From the NCBI RefSeq assembly GCF_001425045.1, contig NZ_LMDJ01000012.1:484141-548140 (forward strand): a DNA stretch of 64,000 bases, read 5' to 3'. Source of the DNA: Massilia sp. Root351 (GTDB taxonomy: Bacteria > Pseudomonadota > Gammaproteobacteria > Burkholderiales > Burkholderiaceae_D). The notes under the pieces were generated by a model. It had not been told where the DNA came from, made no database searches, and saw only the letters and a program-made list of their open reading frames with translations. The position numbers were made by a program, and so were the translations under genes. Positions 34,754 to 42,510 of the stretch are shown piece after piece (positions within the stretch are counted from its first letter, which is position 1; every line of letters begins with the position of its first letter).

Positions 34754-35203
34754 ATGGCGGCAAAGCGTGAAGAAGTCGCGGCCAGCAGCCGCAAGCGCGA
34801 GTTCGCCAGCCGCATGGATAACTGGCGCCGTGTGGTGAACTCGCAGACGGGCAGCGCGTCGAGCTGCTGCGCAGCGTGGGCGAAGTGGTACGTCGCTCTG
34901 CGCGTGTCGGAGGGGCCGCCCGCAAAAGACGTGTTGGATGAAAAGGTAAAACCGCTTCGCGGTGTGGTTACGGCGGACCACCTGGACGGCTGGATGATCG
35001 AAGCCGCGTGGCGGATGCTCGGCGACTATAACGACCGTATGGCGCTGAAAGCCAAGTACGTCTTCCAGTTTCCAGACGACCGCATCAGGCTGCAGTTGAA
35101 GGGCGTACGCGGGCCGCACGTCAAGCTGGTGGTGGCCCGTGCGGAAAAAAGATTGCAAGACCTCTTGATAACTTTGGAAAGCGCGGATACGATCCTGTCT
35201 TGA
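34754..35203 (+). CDS. phage-type protein, possibly Q-antiterminator or terminase-small-subunit-like
   Basis: 149 residues from the ATG at 34754, which lies inside the last repeat unit, so the first ~20 residues may be repeat-derived; Met21 (MDNWRRVVNSQTG) is an alternative start. The pattern NWRRVV, SASSCCAAWAKWYVAL, LDGWMIEAAWRML, then basic helices resembles late-region phage regulators. I could not decide between a Q-like regulator and a small terminase. In cognate elements it would neighbour the HNH nuclease gene; here 4 kb of cassette-like cargo separates them. Confidence 0.5.
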   Translation: MAAKREEVAASSRKREFASRMDNWRRVVNSQTGSASSCCAAWAKWYVALRVSEGPPAKDVLDEKVKPLRGVVTADHLDGWMIEAAWRMLGDYNDRMALKAKYVFQFPDDRIRLQLKGVRGPHVKLVVARAEKRLQDLLITLESADTILS

Positions 35204-35421
35204 AACAACTTGCCTGCCGGGGTGTCCCGTGCCTTCCGCCGAATCGGCGCTTCCCTGTGGGAGGCGCGCGCTCGGCGGTTGCTAGTGAGGATGTAATCCC
35301 TAAAAAAGTAGTATCTCCGACGAGAAGTGACACTCGCTGTCGGGTGGTTAGAGTTTGTCCTTGCCGCTTCCGGCCAACAGCAGACGCTAATGCTAGATAC
35401 CACGAAAGCTAAGTTGACTTA

Positions 35422-35796
35422 ATGGACCAACCAACAGGAAATCGGGCTCTGACACCCGATGAGCATCGGCTAGCCCGCTGGATGCTTGAACACGGCAATG
35501 CTGAGGCGTCGGCGTTTCTTCAGCAAGTTGACCTGGCAGAAGTCACTTCATGGAAATGTCCATGTGGATGTGCCAGTATCAATTTCCAAATCAAGGGACG
35601 CCCTCTGCCACCTCCCGGTGTAAATATTTTGGGCGACTACCTAGTAGGCGAAGGTGATGAGGTAAGTGGTGCATTTATATTTGAGAGTGGCGGGGTACTG
35701 AGTGGAATCGAGTTTTATAGTCTTGGGGGCGATGCGCTTCAGCATTTGCCAAGCATTGACGAACTACGCCCGCATGCGGATGCGAAGCGAGCTTGA
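35422..35796 (+). CDS. cassette protein of unknown function
   Basis: 124 residues with a CPCGC cysteine motif near residue 47 (SWKCPCGCASINF), perhaps a metal-binding turn, and Gly-rich beta-like segments after it (VSGAFIFESGGVLSGIEF). I do not recognise the family. It starts 31 bp after one intergenic motif and ends 9 bp before the next. Codon usage is more A+T-rich than the host, consistent with transfer. Confidence 0.6.
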   Translation: MDQPTGNRALTPDEHRLARWMLEHGNAEASAFLQQVDLAEVTSWKCPCGCASINFQIKGRPLPPPGVNILGDYLVGEGDEVSGAFIFESGGVLSGIEFYSLGGDALQHLPSIDELRPHADAKRA

Positions 35797-35971
35797 GTTA
35801 CCCGCTTCCGGCCAGTAGCCGCCGTTCAAACCCCGGCTCGAATTTTAAGAAAGCGATTCCGCAATGCCATTGAGTCATCCGGGAGAGGTCGAGCACTATG
35901 CATTTTTCAACACTCACTTGGGGCCGCGATTTCAATCTGCGGGTCTGCGTGTATAGTTTCATTACAACCAA

Positions 35972-36226
35972 GTGCCAGGAATTCGCTTCATTGTCGAGCC
36001 GCCTGAAGAGTACGCTGCGGCGATTTTGAAGGGTCTCAATGACGGGCTTGCTCGATACTTCCCAAATTTTCCAGACACAGGCAGTGTGTGGGTTAAAGAG
36101 GTTACTGTGCATGATGTCAGTTCGTCGCAGGCAGCTTTCTATCGTGCAGGTCTGCTCGTCATGAGTCAGGCGTTTGCTCTGGTGGAAATCGCCGAATCAG
36201 GTGCTCGGATGACGGACTCGGTTTAG
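35972..36226 (+). CDS. small cassette protein of unknown function
   Basis: 84 residues. The frame is limited by an upstream TAG, so the only good start is GTG 35972. The sequence (FIVEPPEEYAAAILKGLNDGLARYFPNF) looks like a folded alpha/beta protein without membrane segments. No family is recognised. It is 145 bp after its motif, further than its neighbours; a 5'-truncated or alternative gene (ATG 35898, different frame, 49 codons) is possible. Confidence 0.45.
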   Translation: MPGIRFIVEPPEEYAAAILKGLNDGLARYFPNFPDTGSVWVKEVTVHDVSSSQAAFYRAGLLVMSQAFALVEIAESGARMTDSV

Positions 36227-36291
36227 AGGCGCGATGGCCCATTTCGGCCAAGAGCGGACGGTCGGCACATGGCATTAAGGCGGAGAACAAG

Positions 36292-36630
36292 ATGAGCATC
36301 GTACCAACAAACCGAACCGCCGCGATTACAGGAGTCTGGTCATCAATGGGCCTTGTAACTTCCGATGCGTGGTTCGAACACGCGAGGTTTGCCTCCGTCC
36401 TCGCCCACGATTTAGCATGGTTGTCGGTATTTGCTGTGTTCTTCTTCCTGCCCGTACTCTACTTTGTGATTGGTTGCCACACCGGCGCTGTTAGTCGCGG
36501 GTGGTTTTTTGACCCCTCCGAGCGTGCGGGATACTTGGTCGTCGTAAAAAGGATGTTGGCCTGGTTCGGAGGCGCATGTTTCGCAGGAGGTTTCTCATCA
36601 ATAGCCATGACCCTCCTCCTTAGGCTGTAG
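36292..36630 (+). CDS. small membrane protein, cassette-borne
   Basis: 112 residues with two strong hydrophobic helices (LSVFAVFFFLPVLYFVIG at about 44-61 and MLAWFGGACFAGGFSSIAMTLLL at the C-terminus). A GGCGGAG site precedes the ATG. No family is recognised. It lies 29 bp after an intergenic motif. Two-helix membrane proteins are common in cassette arrays, where they may act as toxins or transport accessories, but no role can be assigned. Confidence 0.6.
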   Translation: MSIVPTNRTAAITGVWSSMGLVTSDAWFEHARFASVLAHDLAWLSVFAVFFFLPVLYFVIGCHTGAVSRGWFFDPSERAGYLVVVKRMLAWFGGACFAGGFSSIAMTLLLRL

Positions 36631-36838
36631 TTGCTGTTACTGAGTGCCGCTTTAGGGCGAAAATGCATCACACGCGACCGGCTACAATGAGGCGGCTTCG
36701 GCCTGGAGTGAGGTTTTGTGAGTTTTGCAGATGAGTAAGCTGCTATCCTGAACACCGTCGGCCGAGTTCGGCCACAAGCCGTCGTTCAGAACGCAGTGTG
36801 GGACTGGCTTATTAGCCTTTCAAATTGGGATTGTCATA

Positions 36839-37333
36839 ATGTGTTCTTGCGTGCAGTTCAATGATTTAGAGTTTCTTCGTGCAGCTGTAACGAAAAGAAT
36901 AAAAGACAGCCGTCAATTGAAGAAGTCGTTAGCCGTGCTTTCCAAGCATCTAGACGGTGAGCATAGGCTCTATCATTGCGCGACCTGCGGTCAACTCTGG
37001 CAAGGTAGTCGGGCATGGAATTGGGGCAACGAGGAATACCTTTTCAGGGTGCCGCCCGTCGAACCTACTGAGTGGCAATCTGAAGTTTATGTGCAACCTG
37101 ACGAACTTCTAATCTTCGCCGCTGTCATGCATGATTTTTTGACGCGCGGTGCGTTTACAGATACTGCCTCGATTTGCCGAACTGAAGGTTGTTCAAAAAA
37201 TGCGGTTTCCGGCGCAGTCAACTGCCTGAGACACCATCTGGGCAACTTGCAAAATTTAGGGACTATGCCGTCATACCCAGTTGGACGCTGGTTTGGTCCG
37301 TATGTTCGTGAGAATATTGTTCCAGACTTCTAG
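36839..37333 (+). CDS. cassette protein with zinc-ribbon-like cysteines
   Basis: 164 residues. The HCATCGQLWQGSR segment (about 46-58) and later CRTEGCSKNAVSGAVNCLRHH give two cysteine groups that could bind zinc. The rest (EWQSEVYVQPDELLIFAAVMHDFL) is mixed alpha/beta. No family is recognised. The start is 52 bp after an intergenic motif, without a strong ribosome binding site. A+T-rich codon choice sets it apart from the host backbone. Confidence 0.6.
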   Translation: MCSCVQFNDLEFLRAAVTKRIKDSRQLKKSLAVLSKHLDGEHRLYHCATCGQLWQGSRAWNWGNEEYLFRVPPVEPTEWQSEVYVQPDELLIFAAVMHDFLTRGAFTDTASICRTEGCSKNAVSGAVNCLRHHLGNLQNLGTMPSYPVGRWFGPYVRENIVPDF

Positions 37334-37403
37334 CATTGTTACTACTTTATGATAGGGCCGACATCGGCCAGAAGCCGCCGCCCAATCTAATGATAGGCAA
37401 TGC

Positions 37404-37892
37404 ATGACAAGTAATCTCCTTATCTTCGACCTTGATGAAACGTTGGTGCATGCCACTCCCAAAAAACTTAGTCGGGATGCAGATTTTGAGTATGCTCCTT
37501 ACTTCGTCTACAAGAGGCCATTTCTTTTTGAGCTTCTTAGCGCTGCTAAGCCTTTATACGATTTTGCTGTTTGGTCTTCCTCTTCGCGAGAATATGTAGA
37601 TGCAGTCGTAGCGGAGATTTTCGCCGGCTTTGATGTGAAGTTTTCTTGGGCGGTAGAGCGTTGTATTCAACGTGTGGATACACAGTCCAACGGCTACGTA
37701 TATATTAAGGACCTTCGCCGCGTGCAAAGTCATGGTTATCCAGTCGAACGTATTACCATCCTTGATGATTCGCCTGAAAAAATAGCCCGCCAGCCTCGCA
37801 ATCATCTCAGGATAAAACCCTATCATGGCCTAGAGGGGGACCGAGAGCTGCTGGCAATAGCTGAAGAATTGGTTGTCCGCTCAAAAAGATAA
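37404..37892 (+). CDS. NIF/FCP1-type HAD phosphatase
   Basis: 162 residues of the NLI-interacting-factor-like (FCP1/CTD phosphatase) HAD subgroup: DLDETLVH (D9, D11, motif I), VWSSSSREY (motif II), and ILDDSPEK (motif III). This type of phosphatase is mainly eukaryotic, where it acts on RNA polymerase II tails; bacterial homologues are scattered and often cassette-borne, with unknown substrates. It begins 21 bp after an intergenic motif. It appears intact and catalytically competent. Confidence 0.85.
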   Translation: MTSNLLIFDLDETLVHATPKKLSRDADFEYAPYFVYKRPFLFELLSAAKPLYDFAVWSSSSREYVDAVVAEIFAGFDVKFSWAVERCIQRVDTQSNGYVYIKDLRRVQSHGYPVERITILDDSPEKIARQPRNHLRIKPYHGLEGDRELLAIAEELVVRSKR

Positions 37893-38049
37893 CGCCGCGC
37901 GACCGGCGGCTTTGGGGCGACTTCTGCCGGGTATGATAATTCGTGAGTTTTACATGCAGGCAACATGCTATCCTGAACGCCAACGGCCGGGTTCGGCCAA
38001 TACCGGACGATTGAGTTGGTAAATATTTATAGCGATTTCGGGATTATGT

Positions 38050-38289
38050 ATGGCTAACTGCGATTCGATTAAAATAAAAAACACCTCGGGTTCAGCGCTT
38101 GCCATTGTAATTGAGCCGTGGGCGGTGGAATTTCTTCTCCCGATAAACTCTAGTTGCAATGTGGTTTCTGTTGGAGGTGTGGTGCCCGCAGTCATAAATT
38201 TGGAAGTGCTGACCGGTCGAATCATCTGTTATGTCGAAACAGAGGGCGCAGTATATGAATATTGGCAGGATGGGAAGCTGGTCGGCTGA
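38050..38289 (+). CDS. small beta-rich cassette protein
   Basis: 79 residues, beta-strand-like (ALAIVIEPWAVEFLLPINSSCNVVSVGG), acidic, with no membrane segment. The stop touches the next motif copy. It starts 38 bp after the preceding motif. No family is recognised; small acidic beta proteins of this kind can be immunity or antitoxin proteins, but no toxin partner is visible. Confidence 0.55.
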   Translation: MANCDSIKIKNTSGSALAIVIEPWAVEFLLPINSSCNVVSVGGVVPAVINLEVLTGRIICYVETEGAVYEYWQDGKLVG

Positions 38290-38333
38290 CATCGGCCACA
38301 AACGGACGTTGTAAAATTTAAATTAGGATGCTC

Positions 38334-38561
38334 ATGGAAGTACGTGCATCAATTTGCGCTTTGGTTGATAACGCTGGCGAAGTGGGTGAGGCAGAACATT
38401 GGCTGGAGCAGTATCGAGAGCAACTTACCTATGTATCCGAAATGAATGGATGTGGTTGCTGCGTGTTTTCCTGGGATATACAGGGGGCCAAGGAAATCAT
38501 CGACACGCTACCCTTCCACTTATCTGCTGGGGGCACATGGGCGGCGACTGCTCCTGAATGA
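38334..38561 (+). CDS. small cassette protein of unknown function
   Basis: 75 residues. ATG 38334 is preferred to the ATG two codons earlier because of AGG placement. Acidic N-terminal helix and a central CGCCVFSWD motif (NGCGCC) with three close cysteines. The DNA just before the next gene overlaps the next motif copy. No family is recognised. Confidence 0.5.
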   Translation: MEVRASICALVDNAGEVGEAEHWLEQYREQLTYVSEMNGCGCCVFSWDIQGAKEIIDTLPFHLSAGGTWAATAPE

Positions 38562-38604
38562 GCACCACCATCGCTTAACGGCCAAGAGCGGCAGCCGCTG
38601 TTTG

Positions 38605-38925
38605 ATGTTGGCAGACGCAATAGATGAGGTACGCAGGATGGGTAGTAGTGCTAGGTTTACAGATCAACGAATGGGCGTCTACTGTTGTGGGCACTTGTTC
38701 CGACGAGAGCGACTCGCGCTCTTGGTCGTTAGGGAAGAGGGGGACTGGCAATTCCTGTGCGGTGCCGCTGATCACGATGATCCCCTCGAACCTTATCATG
38801 TCAGCGTAGGCGCGTTGCTTAGTGCGGATCCCACCCTAAATGAGATCGCAGACCTGCATCCTGAGTGGGAGGCCGAGCGTGCCAATACCAGCACCGACTG
38901 GCTGCGAACTCGCGGGCAGCAGTAG
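38605..38925 (+). CDS. cassette protein with GDWQFLCG motif
   Basis: 106 residues. MGVYCCGHLFRRERLALLVVRE, GDWQFLCGAADHDDP and EIADLHPEWEAER form a pattern that I have seen in widespread small proteins of unknown function often annotated as DUF2185-like or immunity-type proteins. The ATG at 38605 lies 9 bp after a motif copy. It is the last gene of the array; a strong terminator follows at 39069. Confidence 0.6.
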   Translation: MLADAIDEVRRMGSSARFTDQRMGVYCCGHLFRRERLALLVVREEGDWQFLCGAADHDDPLEPYHVSVGALLSADPTLNEIADLHPEWEAERANTSTDWLRTRGQQ

Positions 38926-39068
38926 ACTGACTTTAGCCTGTACCCCTATTAATGCGAATTGTTGCGACGGGCTATTCAGGGTCCGCTATGGGGCGGAAGC
39001 TGCCTCCCAACTGACAACCCATATCTGATCAAGTCTTAGCTACTGCACCTCGAACGATTGAATGCCAG

Positions 39069-39091
39069 CCCGCGCCGCGCGGGTTTTTTTT
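39069..39091 (+). terminator. terminator closing the cassette-like array
   Basis: CCCGCG-CCG-CGCGGG (39069-39083) followed by eight T on the plus strand, 144 bp after the last cassette gene. Little else is seen in the 38.93-39.24 kb gap apart from a 16-bp palindrome. Confidence 0.85.
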
Positions 39092-39197
39092 CGTCCTGAT
39101 TTTCCATCAGCGTTTGCGCTTCTGTCCGGCCTGGCTGGCCATTGATATTCGTTGGCCGGTACAACCCGCCACAACGTTCGTGCGGATGCGTCGGCCG

Positions 39198-39213
39198 GTG
39201 CAGACGTCTGCAC
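39198..39213. promoter_or_regulatory. 16-bp perfect palindrome before the HNH gene
   Basis: GTGCAGACGTCTGCAC is symmetric, 23 bp before the HNH gene start. Half of it (ACGTCTGCAC) recurs at 32704 and 40819, each after AAGTACAY. It may be an operator of an element-encoded regulator. Confidence 0.5.
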
Positions 39214-39236
39214 AGATAAATTTGCCAGGAGGCGCT

Positions 39237-39959
39237 ATGCCAGTCTCAGCACCCCGTCCGTGCAGCTTTTCTACCTGTCGCGTGCTGGTCCGCGACGGAA
39301 GTGGCCGATGCCTGAAACATCCACGTGAACAGTGGCGCAAAGACGTGAAGGCCACACCACGTATTACCCGACGCTGGCTACAGGCCATGCGCGCCTCGCT
39401 GTTCCAGCGTCATCCGCTGTGTGCGGAGTGCCTGCGTAACGGGCGCGCTTCCCCCGCAACGCAGCGCGATCACGTCATCCCGCTTGCTGAGGGCGGCCCC
39501 GACGATGAAACGAACGAGCAAGCGCTGTGCGATGCGTGCCATGACGCCAAGAGCAAACAGGAACCCAACGGATCACAGCACCAGGAACGCGAGCAAGCCA
39601 GAGCGCACAGCCATGACCGCCGCAGCCGCACGGGCCGGCGCATCAAGCGCAGCACGGCGGCACAGACGCGCGCCAGCCAAACCGCAGCAGCAACCGGCTG
39701 CACCGCGCAGCACGCCGCCGATGAATCACACCAACCCAACGGATCACAGCACCAGGCACGCGGCCAAGTCAGGCGCACAGTCATGACCCACCGCAGCCGC
39801 ACGGGCCAGCGCATCAGCCGCAGCCACGGCAGCAATAGGCTCGCGCCGGCCAGACGACCGCAGCGACCAACCACACCGCGCAGCGCGTCGCCGATGAATC
39901 GCACCGCCCAACGGACCACAGCACCAGGCACGCGACCAAGCCAGAGCGCGCAGCCCTGA
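39237..39959 (+). CDS. HNH endonuclease whose frame runs into the repeat array
   Basis: ATG 39237 has AGGAGG upstream. Residues 1-110 are a phage-type HNH nuclease: two cysteine pairs (HPLCAEC, ALCDACH) around RDHVIPLAEGG and the NEQAL segment, as in HNH proteins encoded beside phage terminases. Such proteins typically end near here. Instead, from about residue 109 (EPNGSQHQ) the frame continues for ~130 residues through two ~172-bp repeat units, giving low-complexity Arg/Ser/Thr/Gln-rich protein. The repeat array apparently invaded or expanded at the 3' end of the gene. The core is probably functional; the tail may be an accident. Confidence 0.75.
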   Translation: MPVSAPRPCSFSTCRVLVRDGSGRCLKHPREQWRKDVKATPRITRRWLQAMRASLFQRHPLCAECLRNGRASPATQRDHVIPLAEGGPDDETNEQALCDACHDAKSKQEPNGSQHQEREQARAHSHDRRSRTGRRIKRSTAAQTRASQTAAATGCTAQHAADESHQPNGSQHQARGQVRRTVMTHRSRTGQRISRSHGSNRLAPARRPQRPTTPRSASPMNRTAQRTTAPGTRPSQSAQP

Positions 39960-40730
39960 CCCGCCGCAGCCACGGCGGCAACAGGCTCGCGCCAGACAAA
40001 CCGCAGCAGCGACCAGCTGCACCGCGCAGCACGCCGCCGATGGATCACACCAACCCAACGGATCACAGCACCAGGAACGCGAGCAAGCCAGAGCGCACAG
40101 CCATGACCGCCGCAGCCGCACGGGCCAGCGCATCAAGCGCAGCCACGGCGGCAACAGGCTCGCGCCAGACAAACCGCAGCAGCGACCAGCTGCACCGCGC
40201 AGCACGCCGCCGATGAATCACACCAACCCAACGGATCACAGCACCAAGAACTCGAGCAAGCCAGAGCGCACAGCCATGACCGCCGTAGCCGGTCCACCGA
40301 CTAGAGTGATTCGCCGGCCAGCATAGGCCAACGCATCAAGCGCAGTAACGGTGGCACGCGGGCCGCGCCGGCCAGACGGCCGTAGCGACCAACTGCACCG
40401 CGCAGCGCACCGCCGATGAATCGCACCGCCCAAACGGATCACAGCACTAGGCGCGCGACCAAGCCAGAGCGCACAGACATGGCCGCCGTAGCGGTCCACC
40501 GACTAGAGTGACTTGCCGGCCAGCATAGGCCAACGCATCAAGCGCAGTGACGGCGGCACGCAGACCGCGCCGGCCATGCGGCCGCAGCGACTGGCTGCAC
40601 CGCGCAGCACGCCGCCGGTGAATCGCACCAACCCAACGGATCACAGCAGCAGGCAAGCGACCAAGCCCGAGCATACAGCCAAAGCCGACGCAGCCGACCA
40701 AGCGCCTGGAGGTGCTTATCGACCAGCACG
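39562..40730. repeat. GC-rich ~172-bp repeat array 2
   Basis: Seven copies of a unit marked by CGGATCACAGCACCAGG (with variants) at 39569, 39740, 39912, 40059, 40232, 40435 and 40637; spacings 171, 172, 147, 173, 203 and 202 bp. Internal blocks include AGCGCATCAAGCGCAGC and CACCGCGCAGCACGCCGCC. The unit also occurs in array 1 on the other side of the cargo, in the same orientation. Between 40.73 and 40.95 kb I see no gene. Confidence 0.85.
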
Positions 40731-40951
40731 GACCAAAGTAGCAAGCGCGGCCAAGATAGTGCCGAGCCAGTACCAACTAAGCTCCAACATCAACCATCCG
40801 GCACAGCTTCAAGTACACACGTCTGCACATCCGGCGGGCGGCGGGGGAGCGCAAGAAACCCCTCGCGCACAATCCCAGGAGAGCAGGTAAGCACTAACCG
40901 AAGCTTCTCAGCCTCGATTAAATGTACCTAACGGCTTCAACATGAGACACT

Positions 40952-41064
40952 TGTCCCGGAGCCGTCCCGGCTCTGTCCCGGCAACCATATATGTTTACCG
41001 GGACAAATAAAGACTGAAGAATCAAAGACTTAACCTATGTATTTATTTGTCCCGGCTGTCCCGG
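40952..41064. repeat. iteron module B, mirrored copy of module A
   Basis: Six TGTCCCGG copies: 40952, 40963 (first base changed) and 40974 direct; 40998-41005 inverted; then 41048 and 41057 direct after an A+T-rich gap. Read on the other strand this is two direct, A+T stretch, one inverted, three direct, the same order as module A with spacings of 9, 50, 24, 11 and 11 bp versus 8, 52, 26, 10 and 9. It lies just behind the integrase terminator. Confidence 0.75.
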
Positions 41065-41108
41065 CAAATTTTTTATCGTTTTCCATTTTGCGTTTCGCTT
41101 CTTGGGCC

Positions 41109-41130
41109 AAAAAAACCGTGCAAAGCACGG
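41109..41130 (-). terminator. integrase terminator
   Basis: CCGTGC-AAA-GCACGG hairpin (41116-41130) followed on the minus strand by seven T, 24 bp after the integrase stop. Confidence 0.8.
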
Positions 41131-41153
41131 CTTCATGCGGGTTTGCAAGGGAC

Positions 41154-42416
41154 TTACGCCCGCTTGAAACTAACCGGTATGACGTTGCCGCCGTTCTCGA
41201 CCATTTCGATGTAGTCGGCGTACGCCTGCATCATCACCTTGCGCTCTTCCTGAAATTGCTCGCGGTCGTAGGCCTCTCCGTACTCATCGTTCGATCCATG
41301 TGCAAGCTGGCGGTTCACTACCTCATGCCTGTAGCCAAGCCGCGCCTTGATGATGCCCATTGCCAGCGAGCGGAAGCCGTGACCCGTGTGCCGCCCCTGA
41401 TAACCCATACGCCTCAGCGCCATCAAGATTGCGCCATTAGACGCGGGCTTTTCATGATCAGTCCGATTGGGGAATAGGTACACACCGTGACCAGTAAGCT
41501 TGTGCAACTCACGCAACAGGGTCCAGCCCTGGCGTGGTAGGTGGACATAATGGTCCAACTTACGCGGGTTAACCTGTTTCTTTCCCATCTTCATACGCTG
41601 CCAAGGTATGACCCAGGCTTCGTTCGCCAAGTCGATCTCTTCCCACCGTGTTTCGATCAGCTCACTGGTGCGTACAAATACCAGAAGCATTAAGCGCATC
41701 ATGATCCTGGTCGGCAAAAACATGCCCGCCTCGGCTTTCGCCAGCGCAGCCAGGAACTCCGGTAGCTCATCGGTTCCGATAGCCGCGTGGTGGCCCCTTG
41801 CACGCGGCTTGAGTGCACCTCGCAGATCGGGAATCGGATTGTATTTCACGAGCCCCTTGGCGATGGCAAAGCGGAAGACAGCGCTACAATGCGCGCCAAC
41901 ACGAGCGGCCATATCGACCGCGCCACGCTTCTCGACTTGGCGTAGTACATCCAGCATGAGCGGCGCGTCCACCTCAGAAATCGGGCGGTTGCCGATGCGC
42001 TTAAACACGTCGTTCTCCAGGCGTGCCAACGCCTCTTTGGCCGTGTTGGGCTTCCATGTCTCGGCCTTGTTCGCGTGCCATTCCCTGGCTAGAACTTCAA
42101 ATGTATTCTCCGCAGCGACCTTCTTCTGCAGCTTCTCGACCCTCTTACTTTGGGCAGGATCAACGCCACTTGCTTGCAGCTGCTTGGTCTTGCTGCGCTC
42201 AGCACGCGCGCCCGCCAGTGACACGTCGGGATAAGCCCCAAAGGTGAGCCGAGATTCTTTGCCATTCGCTTGGCGAACTTTCATACGCCAAAACTTGGAA
42301 CCGTTCGGCATGACTTCGACATACAGGCCTCCGCCATCGGCCAACTTGTAGGCCTTGTCCGCCGGTTTGGCGTTGCGAAGTTTGATATCTGTGAGTGGGG
42401 TAACTAGTTTGGGCAT
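41154..42416 (-). CDS. int: tyrosine-family site-specific integrase (P4-type)
   Basis: 420 residues from ATG 42416 (PKLVTPLTDIKLRNAKPADK), the typical beginning of P4-like integrases with an N-terminal arm-binding DUF4102 domain (GGGLYVEVMPNGSKFW), a SAM-like core-binding domain, and the catalytic domain with Arg in FVRTSELIETRW, HxxR in GHGFRSLA, a late His in QLAHGS and the nucleophile Tyr in GEAYDREQF. It inserts the element at the tRNA-Ser 3' end, 164 bp from its start. Arm-type repeats overlap its promoter region, so it probably represses itself. Starts at 42461 or 42485 are open but would include those arm sites. Confidence 0.93.
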   Translation of the reverse strand: MPKLVTPLTDIKLRNAKPADKAYKLADGGGLYVEVMPNGSKFWRMKVRQANGKESRLTFGAYPDVSLAGARAERSKTKQLQASGVDPAQSKRVEKLQKKVAAENTFEVLAREWHANKAETWKPNTAKEALARLENDVFKRIGNRPISEVDAPLMLDVLRQVEKRGAVDMAARVGAHCSAVFRFAIAKGLVKYNPIPDLRGALKPRARGHHAAIGTDELPEFLAALAKAEAGMFLPTRIMMRLMLLVFVRTSELIETRWEEIDLANEAWVIPWQRMKMGKKQVNPRKLDHYVHLPRQGWTLLRELHKLTGHGVYLFPNRTDHEKPASNGAILMALRRMGYQGRHTGHGFRSLAMGIIKARLGYRHEVVNRQLAHGSNDEYGEAYDREQFQEERKVMMQAYADYIEMVENGGNVIPVSFKRA

Positions 42417-42417
42417 C

Positions 42418-42468
42418 TTGGGGGCATGTGATTTTAAGGCGTAGATTGTGCCCCCAACCATGCCCCGA
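42418..42468. repeat. right integrase arm-type sites
   Basis: GTGCCCCCA and ATGCCCCGA (42448-42468) parallel the left pair at 26212-26232 (16 of 17 bases of GCCCCCAANCATGCCCC agree), and an inverted TTGGGGGCAT lies at 42418-42427. They cover the integrase promoter region. Confidence 0.55.
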
Positions 42469-42510
42469 AAAATACGGGATGTCAATCAACTTCCTGGCAC
42501 TTCCTGAAAC

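Larger units (their letters stand above)
35368..38596 (+). repeat. family of eight ~20-bp intergenic motifs (cassette-like array)
   Basis: Degenerate copies of YTTCGGCCANNAGCSGNCGTT at 35368, 35806, 36242, 36767, 37362, 37992, 38290 and 38575, all in the same orientation, one in each intergenic space and mostly 9-52 bp before a start codon. Two spaces (36640-36790 and 37900-38012) also share GAGTTTT and GCTATCCTGAAC. Classical 7-bp integron core sites are not visible. The arrangement of one gene per repeat is like a gene-cassette array. Confidence 0.65.

Noticed and set aside
35368..38596. Classical integron
   Set aside because: No IntI-type integrase in the window and no clear GTTRRRY/RYYYAAC core pairs; kept only as a cassette-like array.
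34258..40730. CRISPR array
   Set aside because: Repeats are ~172 bp with no unique spacers of uniform length and no cas genes.
39470..40776. Proteins on the minus strand across repeat array 2
   Set aside because: Several overlapping Arg/Cys/Trp-rich frames all arise from the same repeat and change frame between units; no start signals.
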